Of a DNA stretch of 64,000 bases, positions 32,675-45,138 are shown piece after piece. Made by a program: the position numbers and the translations under genes. The notes beneath the pieces were generated by a model that worked only from the letters and a program-made list of their open reading frames with translations, had not been told where the DNA came from and did no database searches. The number at the start of each line of letters is the position of its first letter. The first letter of the stretch is position 1. Source of the stretch: Excoecaria cochinchinensis (taxonomy: Eukaryota; Streptophyta; Magnoliopsida; Malpighiales; Euphorbiaceae); the NCBI GenBank assembly GCA_947683425.1, contig CANTUQ010000109.1, forward strand, positions 1-64,000. Reading direction: 5' to 3'.

Positions 32675-33980
32675 TGTAGGTCCCAAAGACACGCAAAAGG
32701 GGGGGTGAATTGGGTGTCTCGAAATTTTCTGGCTGATTTTCTAATGAAGCAGATTTAATGAAAAATGCAGATTTTGACTTTAAGAACAGAAATACAATAC
32801 AAGCTTGGTGAAGATGTTTGTAACTTCTTTTTCAAACTGAACTCAAGGATAATTCCAAAAGAAAAATGAATAAATGAAGTTTGTAGAAGATCTTTCCAGA
32901 AAAACTTTTAAGGACAGATTTGAGAAATCAAAAATCAGAATATATAAAAACCGAGTAGAAGGGATACAGAGTTTCAGAAAATATATCAGAAAAGCTTACA
33001 CACAGAATTTATGGTGGTTCGGCCAACATGCCTACATCCACTCCCCAAGATTCACTACTTGAGCCTTTCTTCAATCTTAACTCTTTTAAGGGCAAGAGTA
33101 AAAGCCAAATATACAATCCTAAATTTGTATGTCTACCCACAATCTTTTTCCCAAAGTAAAAGATTTAAAAACCTTACTAGAATTCTCTCTTCTAGGTTTC
33201 TAGCCAACCTATCACACAATCTTTTACAATAAAATTTCCTCACCAGAAGATTACAACAAAAGCTATAATCAAATTGAGAAGAATGAGTAAAGAATGAAGT
33301 GCAAAGTTGTGGAAAGTGAAAGTAACAAATTAAGCTTTTCTCTTAAGAGTCAGAATTTCTTTTCAAACTTTTTATAACCTTCTAATAGGTAAAGCATCAT
33401 GTATTTATACTCAAAAAATTAGTTTTGGATGCTTAAATCAAAAACTAGCTGTTTATGTCGGTTGGAGGACAAATCAGACTAGTTAAATTGCAACTAGCTG
33501 TTTTATGGCCGTTATATTGTCTTTTTGTGCGATACTGGATTTTGCCCAGAATTCTGATACGATCAACAATTCAGTTAGAAAAAGACTATCAGAAAACCAT
33601 TTAGAAATTCTTTCAGAAAGTTGATACACAGAAATTTATTTTCTCAAAGACCAATTTCTGACGAAAAACTAGTTTTGATCAAAAGTTAATTTTCTAACTT
33701 AAAAATATTTTTGTGCAATTTTAAAACTATAAAGTGTATGCATGAGTGAAAATATTTTGTCTCAATTTGATCTTACATTTTAATACCCTAATTTCCTAAC
33801 AATCTAAACCAATAAATAAATTTACAACTTAAATCCATGCTGTCTTCAGAATTGTGATCCTTTATATCAGATATACCCATAGAAAAGTTCCTGCAGAAAT
33901 TTACTTTAGAAAAGAATTCTTAATAGAGTTTATTTAAGGTTTTATAATCATCAAAATCAGAGTGTGACCTTGGGCCAACA
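32675..33980 (-). repeat. Element D1 3' LTR
   Basis: 1306 bp, plus-strand TGTAGGTCCC...GGGCCAACA, paired with 43844..45138. The minus-strand TATA box GTATAAATAC is at 33401..33410. Confidence 0.92.
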
Positions 33981-34364
33981 ATCTCCCCCTTTTTGATGAT
34001 GACAAAACCTTAATAAACTCTAATTAGAAGTCTATCTAGGTTAGTCTAAAAATCTCCCCCTGAATATGTGCAAGGGAGTAAAACACATACCACAAAAAAA
34101 ATACCCTGTACAGAGACTATACAAAATATCGGCTCATAACCATGTTGAATTTAAACAAACATCGGAATTGTCAGTTAACCACCAAACAAAATAAGTTCTT
34201 TATATTTTCAACAGCATTCATCAGCAAAGCAAAGTCCAAAATAAGTTCAATAAACAAATAACCATTCTCCCCCTTTTTGTTATCAACCAAAAGGGAAAAC
34301 ATCAAATACCAGCAAGAGTAGTTTTAAAATCCAAAAGTAGTTTTAAAATATACCACATAAGAAG
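33981..34364 (-). other. D1 3' non-coding region with repeated polypurine tracts
   Basis: Minus-strand AAAAAGGGGGAGA adjoins the LTR (33981..33996) and recurs at about 34263..34276. A shorter AGGGGGAGA is near 34052. Multiple polypurine tracts are a described Sirevirus trait. Confidence 0.8.
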
Positions 34365-34561
34365 TTAGGAGGCAATATCCATTGGTTAGGAACTGCTTCC
34401 GGGCTGACCAGGCTTTGGGGGGTTCTTAGTGCGGAGAATAGTGCGGGCTGACTTGCGACGAGCAAAAATAGGCTCATCAGGCAAAGAGACTTCTTCTTCT
34501 GGAATAGGAGGAGTTGGCCTTGATAGAGGCGAGGAAACAAGTGGATCTTCTGCAGGGTGAG

Positions 34562-37070
34562 TGTAATACCCCTTACCCATACTTAGGCGATCCCATCCAA
34601 TATGGAGTAAGATACCGTAGGAGTAAAGGTGCCACCACACAGATACAGAAATATACATACATTCATACATAAACATACATACAGCAATACAGGGTAAATT
34701 AAAACTTTACAAGACCATTCATAGAAGCTGATCATACATTAATATAATAAAAGCATTACATTACTGTTCTGATCAACTGAGAGATTTAAAAGATAATTAC
34801 AAATCCCAAAATTTCATATACAAAAGCGGAAGCTATTACAAAACCACATGAGAGTTCTACACAAAAAGAATCATAATGCTACAAAAATAAGCCCTACACT
34901 AAGACCCTGCTGTGTTGGCTTTGATGGCGACGACTCTCCCAAAAGCAACTCCTTCCACCTGCACGGGTGAACACACCATGCTAAGCGATAAACGCTTAGT
35001 GGGGAAAAACACATATAGCATAAGGACAACCATTCACAACGGTCGTCGAGGCAATTCACATGCGTACTTCATGTACATACGATAATCATGGCATAACAAT
35101 AGCATAAACTCATGCCCACATACATAAAGCCATTCATAGGAATATTCAGAACATTAATCATAATCTCATAACAGATTACCCTTTTCACCATTGAATCCAA
35201 AAAGATATAACATATATTTTCCCCATGTAACAATTCATACAAAGCACTTTAAGCACAGAAACACCTGCTGACCCAAAGTAGTGGATAACGAGTATACGGA
35301 CAGTACTTTATGGGTACGAGCCGATACGGACAGTACTTTACGGGTACGAGCCGATAGAACTAATTTTTTTCCTTTAACTTTTACAAAACATTACAAAGGG
35401 GATCTTAACAAGATCATTCAGATAAGGGTTCGCGAGGAACCAAACGGGGACCTGATCGGGGTCCAACAGAAACAGAAGCTGCAGCAAAGACTCTATTAGG
35501 CATGCCTAACTATCCACTGACTAGACTCTAGCAGGTTATACATAAACCATTTAATCCATTTCATAATTTCCAAAATCATCATCGTATATGTGCATAATCA
35601 TATCATATTTCCATGTCCAAAAAAAAACCAAGCATAATTCTCATAACTGTCAAAAGAAACGGAAGTTCAAACCTCACGTAAAGAAGAGAACTCAATTAGC
35701 ATGCAAGGACTGTCGTGCTCGCGACAGAGACCGGAGTCTCTTCGCTGCGTGCACGCGACGGACTTCGCAACCGCGAGGAGGACGGAAGAGCCAGACTCTG
35801 TCGCGCTCGCGACGGTTGTCGCGAACGCGACAAAAGGCAATTGGTGCTATCGCGGGCTCGCGATGGGTCGCGTGCTTGTGATAGCACTTGGCCAATAATA
35901 CGCTCTATCGCGGTCACGACAGAGGGTACACAACACCGCTTTCTGTCGCGATCACGACAGCGTCGGGACTTTGAAAATCTGCAGAAATTCTGCAGATTTT
36001 CTACTTCCAAATCCTCAACCAACCACACAAAACTCATTCCAAGGTTACTTACCTCAAATCCAGCCATCCATTAACATCAACAACCATAATACAACATTTA
36101 TTCACAATATACTTCATCCAATCCATTAATTTACACCTTCAATTTCAAGAATCAATCAAAACCCCAATTTATGCATCAAACCACATCAATTCTAAAATTA
36201 CCATAATTAACTCATGCTTTTGCAAGATTTACACTTCAAAGCAAATACCCATATCATATTTATCAAAATAAAGAACATCTAACAACCTAATTCCAAGAAA
36301 TCATCAAAACACATACATGAACATTTCTCATGCAAAAGCAAGAAATTCCCAAACCTTCAAATCCTTAGCTCCTAGCGCTTAGTTCCACTAGATCCAGCAA
36401 CTTCCTTGCCTTTAGGATCCCTGGGAGGCTCAACTAGGAAACCCAATCAAAACATACAAACCAAAACAAAATCCAATTAACCCTAACTCCAAACCCACAA
36501 ATAGAGAATAGAAGATGAAGACTTTGTACAAAAGCAAAAATGGATGCATAAGACTTACCAATGAACACTAAGAGATGATCAAACCCCACTAGCAGCCCTT
36601 GAATCTCAACTAGGGTTCAAAAGAGAAGAAGAAGGAGAAGAAAAGAGGGAGGGAACGGTGATGAACGGGAAACACCAAATGAAAAATCTGAATTTCCCTT
36701 TTTCTTTTCTTTTCCTTTTTCTTTTCTTAACCTAAGACAAGTGTCAATCTCCTAGTGGGATTTGGCCACTCACACCCTAAATGCTTATGTCACACACACA
36801 CAAGGTTCTCTCAACTAAAGCATACCCTACAAACATATGCATGTCTACACACTACAATAACCCACTAGTGCAAATCCTACTTTGGTGCACTCATGCACAC
36901 ACAATTCTAACCCAACTAATTCACACCAAAGCACCATGCATGCACCCACATTCTAGTAAAACCCTTAAAACATGCAAAATTACTAAAATGCCCTTATTAT
37001 GCAAAACTCATGCACATGTATACACATACATACACGGCTCATTAAACTAGGGGGCAAACGGGGTGTGACA
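34562..37070 (-). mobile_element. Solo LTR, 2.5 kb, Gypsy-type, inside the D1 env-position ORF
   Basis: Starts TGTAATACCCC and ends GGGGTGTGACA with a perfect GTGAG duplication (34557..34561 and 37071..37075). D2 shows the uninterrupted site. Ends of the form TGTYAYACCCC are typical of chromovirus (Tekay/Del) LTRs. The orientation is inferred from TGTCACACCCC being the commoner 5' end, so minus is tentative. No internal gene is present. It contains a cluster of CGCGACA palindromes (35710..35960). Confidence 0.88.
35710..35960. repeat. Cluster of TGTCGCG-N-CGCGACA quasi-palindromes
   Basis: Seven or eight copies, such as CTGTCGTGCTCGCGACAG, CTGTCGCGATCACGACAG, TTGTCGCGAACGCGACAA and CTATCGCGGTCACGACAG, in a CpG-rich patch of the solo LTR. 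Confidence 0.88.
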
Positions 37071-38476
37071 GTGAGAGATGAGCAATGGAATGAAGGCAAC
37101 CAGTTTACTGAAGACAGCTCCCAGTTGATAAAAAGAACAGAAGCAGAAGCAACTTGATCCTCAAACTCCTTTAATTGATCTTCATTCGGGTAATGAGCAG
37201 AAGGAATGGTGCCAGAAACTGGAGGAGCAGTTGGTGTCTGGATGCTGGGAGATTTCTCAACTGCTATAGCATGAGGACTTGAATGTGCATCCTTAGGAGA
37301 GGAGCTTCCAGACTCAGAACCAGTGGAGATGTTCTCAGAAGAGAATTTGCTCCCAGATTTTTTTATAAGCTCAGAAACAGTATCAGAACCAGATGATTTA
37401 GATGAGCTAGGGATCTTACCAGATTCACTGGAGGAGGCGCTGGATGCAGAAGGCTTCGAAACAGGGGATGGCTCTTTGATAGCCAGGCCAGCTGAGGCTT
37501 TCATCCAGCTTAGAAATTCAATATACTTGGATTGCATAGCTTCATCCAGTGTGACCAATTCTTTTCCTTTTGTCGTGACTAGACGAGATGCTTCTTCCAA
37601 TTTCCGCTTACCAGCCTTCTTTCCAGCTTCTTTGTAAAACACAAAACTTACTTTTTCAAGTTTAAAAGATTCTCCCTTCGAGTTTTCAGAAACTAACTTC
37701 CAATGCTCAAACAAACGAGTAAGAATCATGCCATAGGGTTTATTTTCATCAGCAGAATGGGTAACCATGTAATTAAATATCAAGAAGGGCAAATTAAAGT
37801 CCTTGTGAGTGTAAAAATGCTAGAGAAAGATAATATCAAAATCCGAAAGATATGACATGCTACCAACCCGAGGTGTGATGTACTGGCTAATACATTTATA
37901 CAAGATCTTATAATAGGGTAAAAGGTTAGAAGCTAAGGGATTTTTCGATGCCTTACTGCCATCGCTAGAAATTTTAGCCAAAAATGCATCTTTATTAAGC
38001 TCAGAAAACTCAATCAGCCTACTGTCATTTCTAGTGCAAATGGACCCATTGAGATTCATAGAAAATATCTTGGCGATGAGAGCAGGTGTTACCGTGTATG
38101 TGCTTCCTTTGATCAAAACATTGAAGCTTTCGGCACCAATGTCAAATCTCGAACAATAAAATTCCTTTACTAACTCTAGAAAGAAAGAGCTCCGACGGAA
38201 AGAGAGAAATCTCTTCCACTTTTGTGATTCGACATAGCGAGCGACATCCTGGGTAGCTTTCAACAACTCATCCCAAAGAATTATTTTAAATGGCAGCAAA
38301 GTGAAGGATTTTGTGGGCAAGGAAGAGGATTTAGGTATGCTTGGTTCGAGAGATGGAGGCAGATCAGGAATGGCACTAAGGTTTTGATCGTCGGTTATTT
38401 TCTCCGATGGGATGGAGGTAGTGTGAGACGATGATCGTCGGGGATGACGTTTGGCCATCGATTTCGATCTCCCCAT

Positions 38477-38930
38477 TTTGAGAGAGGCTAGGGATTTTTC
38501 TTGATGAGGGGAAAATAACAACAAGAGAAAAGAGTAAGTGAGAAATAAATAATAAACTTGAGACCAGATACTTACAGTAAACGGAAGTTGAAAAGACGTG
38601 ATGGACATCGTGCTCAGATAAACAACTCCCATAGGGAAACTGCATTTTTGCAGTTATCAAGAGGCAGGAAGAGAGGGATTTTGAGCAAAAATACCAAAGT
38701 ACCCTTTGAATTTCAAATAGCTTTAACTTTTTATAGGATCAAAAGGTCTTTGTATCCTACTTTGTTCACTGCAATACTCAAGCTATCAGATCATCTTAAA
38801 TAACTATCAGAGAGAGATCAAAATCATATCTTTAAACATAAAGAAAACTGTATTTTTGAGAAATGTTGATAATGATTAAAACAGTTTCTTTATTTAGAAA
38901 TAAGTCCAGAAAACGTACCTTAACAGATTT
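38477..38930 (-). other. D1 spacer between RNase H and the env-position ORF
   Basis: About 450 bp without a supported gene. An in-frame upstream extension of the ORF (to 38632) exists but looks non-coding. Confidence 0.6.
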
Positions 38931-40520
38931 TTAAGATACAGATATACCCATACCTAGTTTCCTTCGTAGTTGACAAAATCGATCATCCTTGAGAGGCTTT
39001 GTAAAAATATCATCTATCTGGCTTTCAGTAGGAATGAATTCTAATAGAATATCACCTCCTTGCACGTGATCACGAATAAAATGATGCCTTATTTCGATGT
39101 GTTTCGTTCTAGAGTGCAAAATAGGATTCTTTATCAAATTTATAGCACTTGTGTTGTCACAAAATATTGGAATGTTGTCAAATTTTATCCCATAATCTTT
39201 CAATTGCTGTCTTATTCGTAGAATTTGAGCTACACATCCACCAATAGCTATGTATTCAGCTTCATCTGTAGATAATGCCACAGAATTCTGCTTTCTACTT
39301 GACCACGTGATTAGCGAATTTCCCAGAAAATGGCAAGCACCAGAAGTGCTTTTTCTGTCAATTCAACAACCAGCGTAATCAGCATCTGAATATCCAATAA
39401 GATCAAAAGATTTGTACTTTAGATACCAAAGTCCTAATTCTTGTGTTCCACATAGATATCTCAGAATTCTCTTGACTGCTGCTAAATGAGATTCCTTTGG
39501 AGCTAATTGAAATCTTGCACAAAGACAGACGCTGAAGTGAATGTCAGGTCTACTAGCTGTTAAGTAAATCAAAGACCCAATCATGCCTCAATACAGCTTT
39601 TCTTCAACATTTTTCCCTTTCTCATCTTTGTAAATTTTTATTGTTGAGCTTATAAGGGTACTGGCAATTTTTGCATCAGACATCTTGAATTTCTTCAGCA
39701 ATTCCTTTGTATACTTAGATTGACTTATAAATATACCATCAGCACACTGTTTGATTTGGAGTCCTAGAAAGAATGTTAACTCACCCATCATGCTCATTTC
39801 GAATTCTTTCTTCATTATTGCTTCAAATTCTTTGCACAAAGAAACGTTAGTAGAACCAAAAACTATATCATCAACGTAAATTTGAACGATTAAAATATGA
39901 GATGATTTATGCTTTATGAAAAGAGTGGTGTCTACTTTACTTCTGTTAAAACCATGTGCAAGCAATAAACAACTTAATCTTTCATACCAAGCTCTAGGAG
40001 CTTGCTTTAAACCATATAAAACCTTTTTAAGTTTATAAACAAAATCTGGATGATCAGAATTTTCAAAACCTGGAGGTTGTTCAACATAAACTTCCTCATT
40101 TAGTCAACCATTTAGAAAAGCACTTTTAACATCCATTTGATATAATCTGAAATTTTTGAAACATGCAAATGCACACAAAATTCTAATTGTTTCTAATCTA
40201 GCAACAGGTGCAAAGGTTTCATCAAAATCTATACCTTCCTCTTGGTTATAGCCTTGAGCCACTAATCTGGCTTTGTTTCTGACAACATTACCTTGTTCAT
40301 CCAACTTATTTCTAAACACCCATTTTGTTCCAATAGTAGAACAATTTGAGGGCCTAAGAACCAGATTCCAAACCTTGTTTTGTTCAAACTGACTTAGCTC
40401 TTCTTGCATAGCAATGATCCAATTTTCATCATTTTGAGCATCAGTATAATTTTTAGGTTCAAGTTGAGAAACAAACGCAACATTACCACAATATTCACAT
40501 AAGGCTCTTCTTGTCATCAT
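38931..40520 (-). pseudogene. D1 reverse transcriptase and RNase H
   Basis: From 40520 downward: WVFRNKLDEQGNVVRNKARL, FDETFAPVARLETIR, QMDVKSAFLNG, then IQIYVDDIVFGSTN with the catalytic YVDD intact. RNase H shows GYSDADYAG, STDEAEYIA and the C-terminal TKHIEIRHHFIRD. Nonsense codons interrupt it near 40103, 39585 and 39360; at least two are TGA where CGA (Arg) is expected, the mark of CpG decay. Without these it would be a full Copia RT and RNase H, so the copy is moderately old. Confidence 0.9.
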
Positions 40521-42103
40521 TTTCTAAGATGGATCACTCAACAGATTGTCCTTTGAATGATACTTGTGGAATCTCCAATCTTTAGGTAGTTCAGTTGATT
40601 GCTCAGACTGTTGTTCTATCTGGGTTTCTTGGTTATTTTCCTCGTGAACTTCAGAATTATCTTCAGCTTCCTCAAGTTGATTCATATACCTATCATTTGG
40701 TTTTTCCTGCTGATCTTGTGATTTCTCTGTTTCAGCACTTCTAATTTCTTTGTCTCTTTCTTTTTCAAAACCTGTTTCATCATCAGACAAACTCCTTTCT
40801 CCAACATTTACATTAGTAAAATCAAATTTAATATTTATTGATTCTTCTACTTTACGTGTTCTTTTATTAAAAACTCTATAAGCTTAAGAATTTAAAGAAT
40901 ATCCTAAAAATATACCTTCATCTGATTTTGCATCAAATTTATCTAAATTACTTTTATCATTAAAAATGAAACACTTACAGCCAAAAGGTTAAAAGTAGCT
41001 GCTGTTGGGCTTTCTTCCTTTCCATAGCTCATATGGAGTCTTTTCCAGTATAGACCTGATCATTATTCTATTCAAAATGTAGCAAGCAGTGTTAATTGCC
41101 TCAGCCCAGAAGTACTTAGGTAGATTATTCTCATTTAGCATAGTTCTGGCCATCTCTTGAAGAGTTCTATTCTTCCTTTCTACAACACCATTCTGCTGAG
41201 GTGTTCTTGGGGCAAAAAAGGTGTGATTAATACCAGAATTACTGCAAAATTATTCAAACTTCTTGGTCTCAAATTCTCCACCATGATCACTTCTAATATT
41301 TGTGATCTTATATCCTTTTTCATTTTGAATCTTCTTGCTTAACTTTTTAAATGTTTCAAAAGCATCATCCTTATGAGCAAGAAATAGCACCCACGTGTAT
41401 CTTGTGTAGTCATCCACCACATTTAAAACATATGACTTTCCACCAATACTTGAGGGATTAATTGGACCAAATAAATCCATGTGGAGCAGCTCTAAAGCCT
41501 TCTCAGTAGACACACCTGACTTGGATTTGTGAGAATTCCTGGTTTGCTTTCCAAGCTGACACGCTTTGCACAAATGATCCTTATCAATTTTCATCTTAGG
41601 CATACCTCTCACTAAGTCTTTTCTCATCAGTTTCTCAATCACGTGAAAACTGGCATGCCCCAACTTTCTGTGCCATAAGATACTCACGTCTTCTTTTGAG
41701 ATCAAACATTTTGCTTCACTTTTCTTAATGTCTTCAAGACTGACTAAGAAGATATTTCCAGATCTTTGACCCTTTAAAACAGATTGTCCAGTTTCAACAT
41801 CCTCAACACTACAGTGATCTACTTCAAAAATTACTCTTCTTTTCTTGTCACATAATTGACTGATACTCAATAAATTATACTTCAAACCTTCCACAAGAGA
41901 AACATCTTCTATTATTGGATTAGTACCAATTGATCCAGTTCCAATGATTTTTCCTTTCCGATTGTCACCAAAACTAACAGAACCACCAGTAACCTTTACC
42001 AATTTTGTGAACTTGGTTCTGTCCTATGTCATATGCCTGGAGCAGCCACTATCCATATACCATTTTTCAATTTTGGTGCTCCTTAGGCAAACCTGCAATA
42101 AAA
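40521..42103 (-). pseudogene. D1 protease end and integrase
   Basis: The protease motif MDSGCSRHMT lies near 42040. The 250 aa frame 41250..42002 carries the pre-integrase region, the zinc residues in LWHRKLGHASF..CKACQLGK, and the core HMDLFGPINPSSIGG and NIRSDHGGEFE (two catalytic Asp and the start of the Glu region). TPQQNGVVERKNRT follows near 41190. The C-terminal tail (40524..40790) is an unusually Glu/Gln-rich acidic linker. Stops near 42030, 41250, 40980 and 40885 break the polyprotein. Confidence 0.88.
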
Positions 42104-43795
42104 TCAAGCATTTTTAGGTACCCAATTCATCTTGGGTCCTACAGGGTTAGCAGTATCTGTTCCAGAATTTTTAATCATCCATTTTTGCTTGATAAAATTA
42201 GCATTCTTCTTATAAAAATAGAACTTTGATATATGCCCCTTTTTACAATAGTAAAAGCATGTAGCAGAAGAATTAGTTGTTAATTTACCATAAGATACAG
42301 CTTTGCCATCCTTTTTCTTGGTGTAACTTTTCTTATAAAAATTCTTTGATGAACTTGCATGAACAGATATTGCACTTTCAATAGCATTATTATTGCACAC
42401 ATAAATCTGTTTTCCTTTGGATTTCTCATGCAAAGATGCATATTTTCTTTCCAAATCAGAATAATCATTTTTCAATTTAGTTTCTGCTTTACTAACATTT
42501 TCATGTTCTAATTTTAATGCATCAAAATCTTTTTTCATCTCAACATGTGTCTTCTTAAGCAAATAATATTTATGATGCAGTTCTTCAAAACAATCAAGCA
42601 TCCTTTCATATTCATTACCATCAGAATTAGAATCTGAATCACTTACCTCAGATTTTTCTGAATTACCAGCTATGGCCGTTACTTCTTCATCAGACGATGA
42701 GTTCTGTTCTTCATGCTCAGAGACTGCCATCAGACCGATATCATCAGAATTTCCAGATTCTCCTTCACTCGTGCTTGACTCTTCACTATCACTCCACGTA
42801 GCCTTCATAGCTTTCTTCTTGAATCTTTTCTCCTTTCTCTTTAAATTTGGACATTTGGATTTTATGTGACCTGGTTTGTTGCATTCGTAACAGACAATAT
42901 CTCCTGCAGGTTTTGAAGAGTTCTCTGCCTTGTGATGAGAGAATTTTTGATGCTGTTTTCTATAGGACTTCTTTCCTTTTCTGTACAGCTTCTTAAATTT
43001 TTTGGTGATCAACACCATCTCATCATCTCCTGTAGAATAATCACTTCCAAACTCTGCCTTGAGAGCAATAGCCTTTAGTTTCCTATCTTTTTCTTTCTCT
43101 GCATCTTGAGACTTAATATACAACTCATGTGAAATAAGAGATCCACAAACATTATCAAAGTTAAGAGTACTAAGATCCTTATCTAATAAAATTGAAGCTT
43201 TTGCTTCCCATCTAGGTGTAAGACCTCTTACCAGCTTTGCGATTTTATAATGTTCATTAAGTTTTTTGCCAAGAGCTTTTATATCATTAGTCAATTTTAC
43301 ATACCTGTTTATTACCTCAGAGATAGATTTCTCAGGTTTCATCTTGAAGCTTTCATAATCAACTATCAGAACGTGCAACCTTGTATCTTTAACTTGATTT
43401 GTACCTTCATATGTTGCTTCCAGCTTGTCCCATATTTCTTTGGCAATATCGCATCCAGAGACTCTATTAAACTCATTTGTGTGTAATTAGCAAAACAAAA
43501 TACTCATTGCCTTGGAATTTAGCTGCACTAATCTCTTCTCAGCTTCTGTAATCTCTTTTCTCATTTTTAATACAGTAGTGGCACCAGAAGCTCCTGCTTC
43601 AGTTGCTGGTTTTCTGGGAGGCTTATATCCGTCTTCAATAATGTCCCAGCAATCCATATCTTGTGATTGAATAAAGTGTCTCATCACAACTTTCCAAAAG
43701 GGATAATTTTCACCATTGAACATAGGAGGACGATGGACTGAGTGTCCTTCCTTAAAAGGTGTAGCAATTGGAGCGTCAGCCATTCTTAGGATCAC
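42104..43795 (-). pseudogene. D1 gag
   Basis: Begins near 43795 (MILRMADAPIATPFKEGHSV). The capsid domain runs through NGENYPFWK and LVRGLTPRWEAKASILLDKD. The first zinc knuckle CYECNKPGHIKSKC is intact. An acidic Ser/Glu region (SDSEESSTSEGESGNSDD) follows, then a coiled-coil stretch and a degenerate second knuckle CFYYCKKGHISKFY. A single in-frame TAA near 43486 splits the capsid; otherwise it is open for more than 1.2 kb. Large Gag with an acidic linker is typical of Sireviruses. Confidence 0.9.
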
Positions 43796-43829
43796 TCAAG
43801 GGTGTTAAGCCTTAGGATGATTGAGAACC

Positions 43830-43841
43830 GCTCTGATACCA
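43830..43841 (-). other. D1 primer binding site
   Basis: TGGTATCAGAGC on the minus strand, two bases inside the 5' LTR. It is a perfect 12 bp match to the initiator tRNA-Met complement. Confidence 0.9.
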
Positions 43842-43843
43842 AA

Positions 43844-45138
43844 TGTAGGCCCCAAAGACACGCAAGAGGGGGGCTGAATTGGGTGTCTCGAAATTTTCTG
43901 GCTGATTTTCTAATGGAGCAGATTTAATGAAAAATGCAGATTTTGACTTTAAGAACAGAAATACAATACAAGCTTGGTGAAGATGTTTGTAACTTCTTTT
44001 TCAAACTGAACTCAAGGATAATTTGAAAAGAAAAATGAATAAATGAAGTTTGTAGAAGATTTTTCCAGAAAAACTTTTAAGGACAGATTTGAGAAATCAA
44101 AAATCAGAATATATAAAAACAGAGTAGAAGGGATGCAGAGTTTCAGAAAAGATATCAAAAAAGCTTGCACACAGAATTTATAGTGTTTCGGCCAACATGC
44201 CTACATCCACTCCCCAAGATTCACTACTTGAGCCTTTTTTCAATCTTAACTCTTTTAAGGGTAAGAGTAAAAGCCAAATATATAATCCTAAATTTGTATA
44301 TCTACCCACAATCTTTTTCGCAAAGTAAAAGATTTAAAAACCTTACTAGAATTCTCTCTTCTAGGTTTCTAGCCAACCTATCACACATTCTTTTACAATA
44401 AAATTTTCTCACCAGAAGATTATAACAAAAGCTATAATCAAATTGAGAAGAATGAGTAAAGAATGAAGTGCAAAGATGTGGAAAGTGAAAGTAACAAATT
44501 AAGCTTTTCTCTTAAGAGTCAGAATTTCTTTCCAAACTTTTTTTAACATTCTAATAGGTAAAACATCATGTATTTATACTCAAAAAATTAGTTTTGGATG
44601 CTTAAATCAACAACTAGCCGTTTATGGCTGTTGGAGGACAAATCAGACCAGTTAAATTGCAAATGGCCGTTATATTGTCTTTTTGTGCGATACTGGATTT
44701 TGCCCAGAATTCTGATACGATCAGAAATTCAGTTAGAAAAAGACTGTCAGAAAACCATTTAGAAATTCTTTCAGAAAGTTGATACACATAAATTCATTTT
44801 CTCAAAGACCAATTTCTGACGAAAAACTAGTTTTGATCAAAAGTTAATTTTCTAACTTAAAAACATTTTTGTGCAATTTTAAAACTATAAAGTATATGCA
44901 TGAGTGAGAATATTTTGCCTCAATTTGATCTTACATTTTAATACCCTAATTTTCTAACAATCTAAAGCAATAAATAAATTTACAACTTAAATCCATGTTG
45001 CCTTCAAAATTGTGATCCTTTATATCAGATATACCCATAGAAAAGTTCCTGCAGAAATTTACTTTAGATAAGAATTCTTAATAGAGTTTATTTAAGGTTT
45101 GATAATCATCAAAATCAGAGTGTGACCTTGGGCCAACA
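43844..45138 (-). repeat. D LTR shared by D1 (5') and D2 (3')
   Basis: 1295 bp, plus-strand TGTAGGCCCC...GGGCCAACA. TATA box at 44570..44579. It has a primer site on its left and a polypurine tract on its right, so it serves as the 5' LTR of one copy and the 3' LTR of the other. Confidence 0.92.

Larger units (their letters stand above)
34365..38476 (-). pseudogene. D1 env-position ORF (plant-transposon domain), interrupted by a solo LTR
   Basis: Starts MGRSKSMAKRHPRRSS at 38476. The N-terminal domain has KWKRFLSFRRSSFFLELVKE, GSTYTVTPALIAKIFSMNL and LLPYYKILYKC. A Ser-rich tail (SASSASSSESGK) follows, and the ORF resumes past the insertion to end near 34365. Defects: an in-frame TAG near 37820 right after DFDIIFL, a nonsense codon near 34387, and the 2.5 kb solo LTR at 34562..37070. 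There is no signal peptide, and the domain aligns by eye with ORF2 of element B rather than with viral envelope proteins, so its role is unknown. The ORF sits between RNase H and the 3' LTR, as in other Sireviruses. Confidence 0.8.
32675..45138 (-). mobile_element. Element D1: Sirevirus-like Copia retrotransposon
   Basis: LTRs at 32675..33980 (3', 1306 bp) and 43844..45138 (5', 1295 bp) bracket gag, protease, integrase, RT, RNase H and an additional ORF next to the 3' LTR, all on the minus strand. The primer site is perfect (TGGTATCAGAGC, 43830..43841). The polypurine motif AAAAAGGGGGAGA adjoins the 3' LTR and recurs at about 34262, with a shorter form near 34050. The extra ORF after pol, the large Gag and the repeated polypurine tract are hallmarks of Sireviruses. 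Several stops are present and a solo LTR is inserted at 34562..37070. The 5' LTR is followed directly by a second polypurine tract and a second copy (D2), so no ordinary TSD is found. Confidence 0.9.

Noticed and set aside
35588..36074. Arg-rich overlapping ORFs on both strands
   Set aside because: They are by-products of the CGCGACA palindrome cluster in a solo LTR.
37323..37637. Plus-strand acidic ORF opposite the D env-position gene (also 45834..46265)
   Set aside because: It is a mirror frame of the Ser/Glu-rich minus-strand ORF, broken differently in the two D copies.
34365..38476. Viral envelope glycoprotein in element D
   Set aside because: The position suggests env, but there is no signal peptide, membrane anchor or cleavage site. 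The domain matches the plant-transposon type instead.
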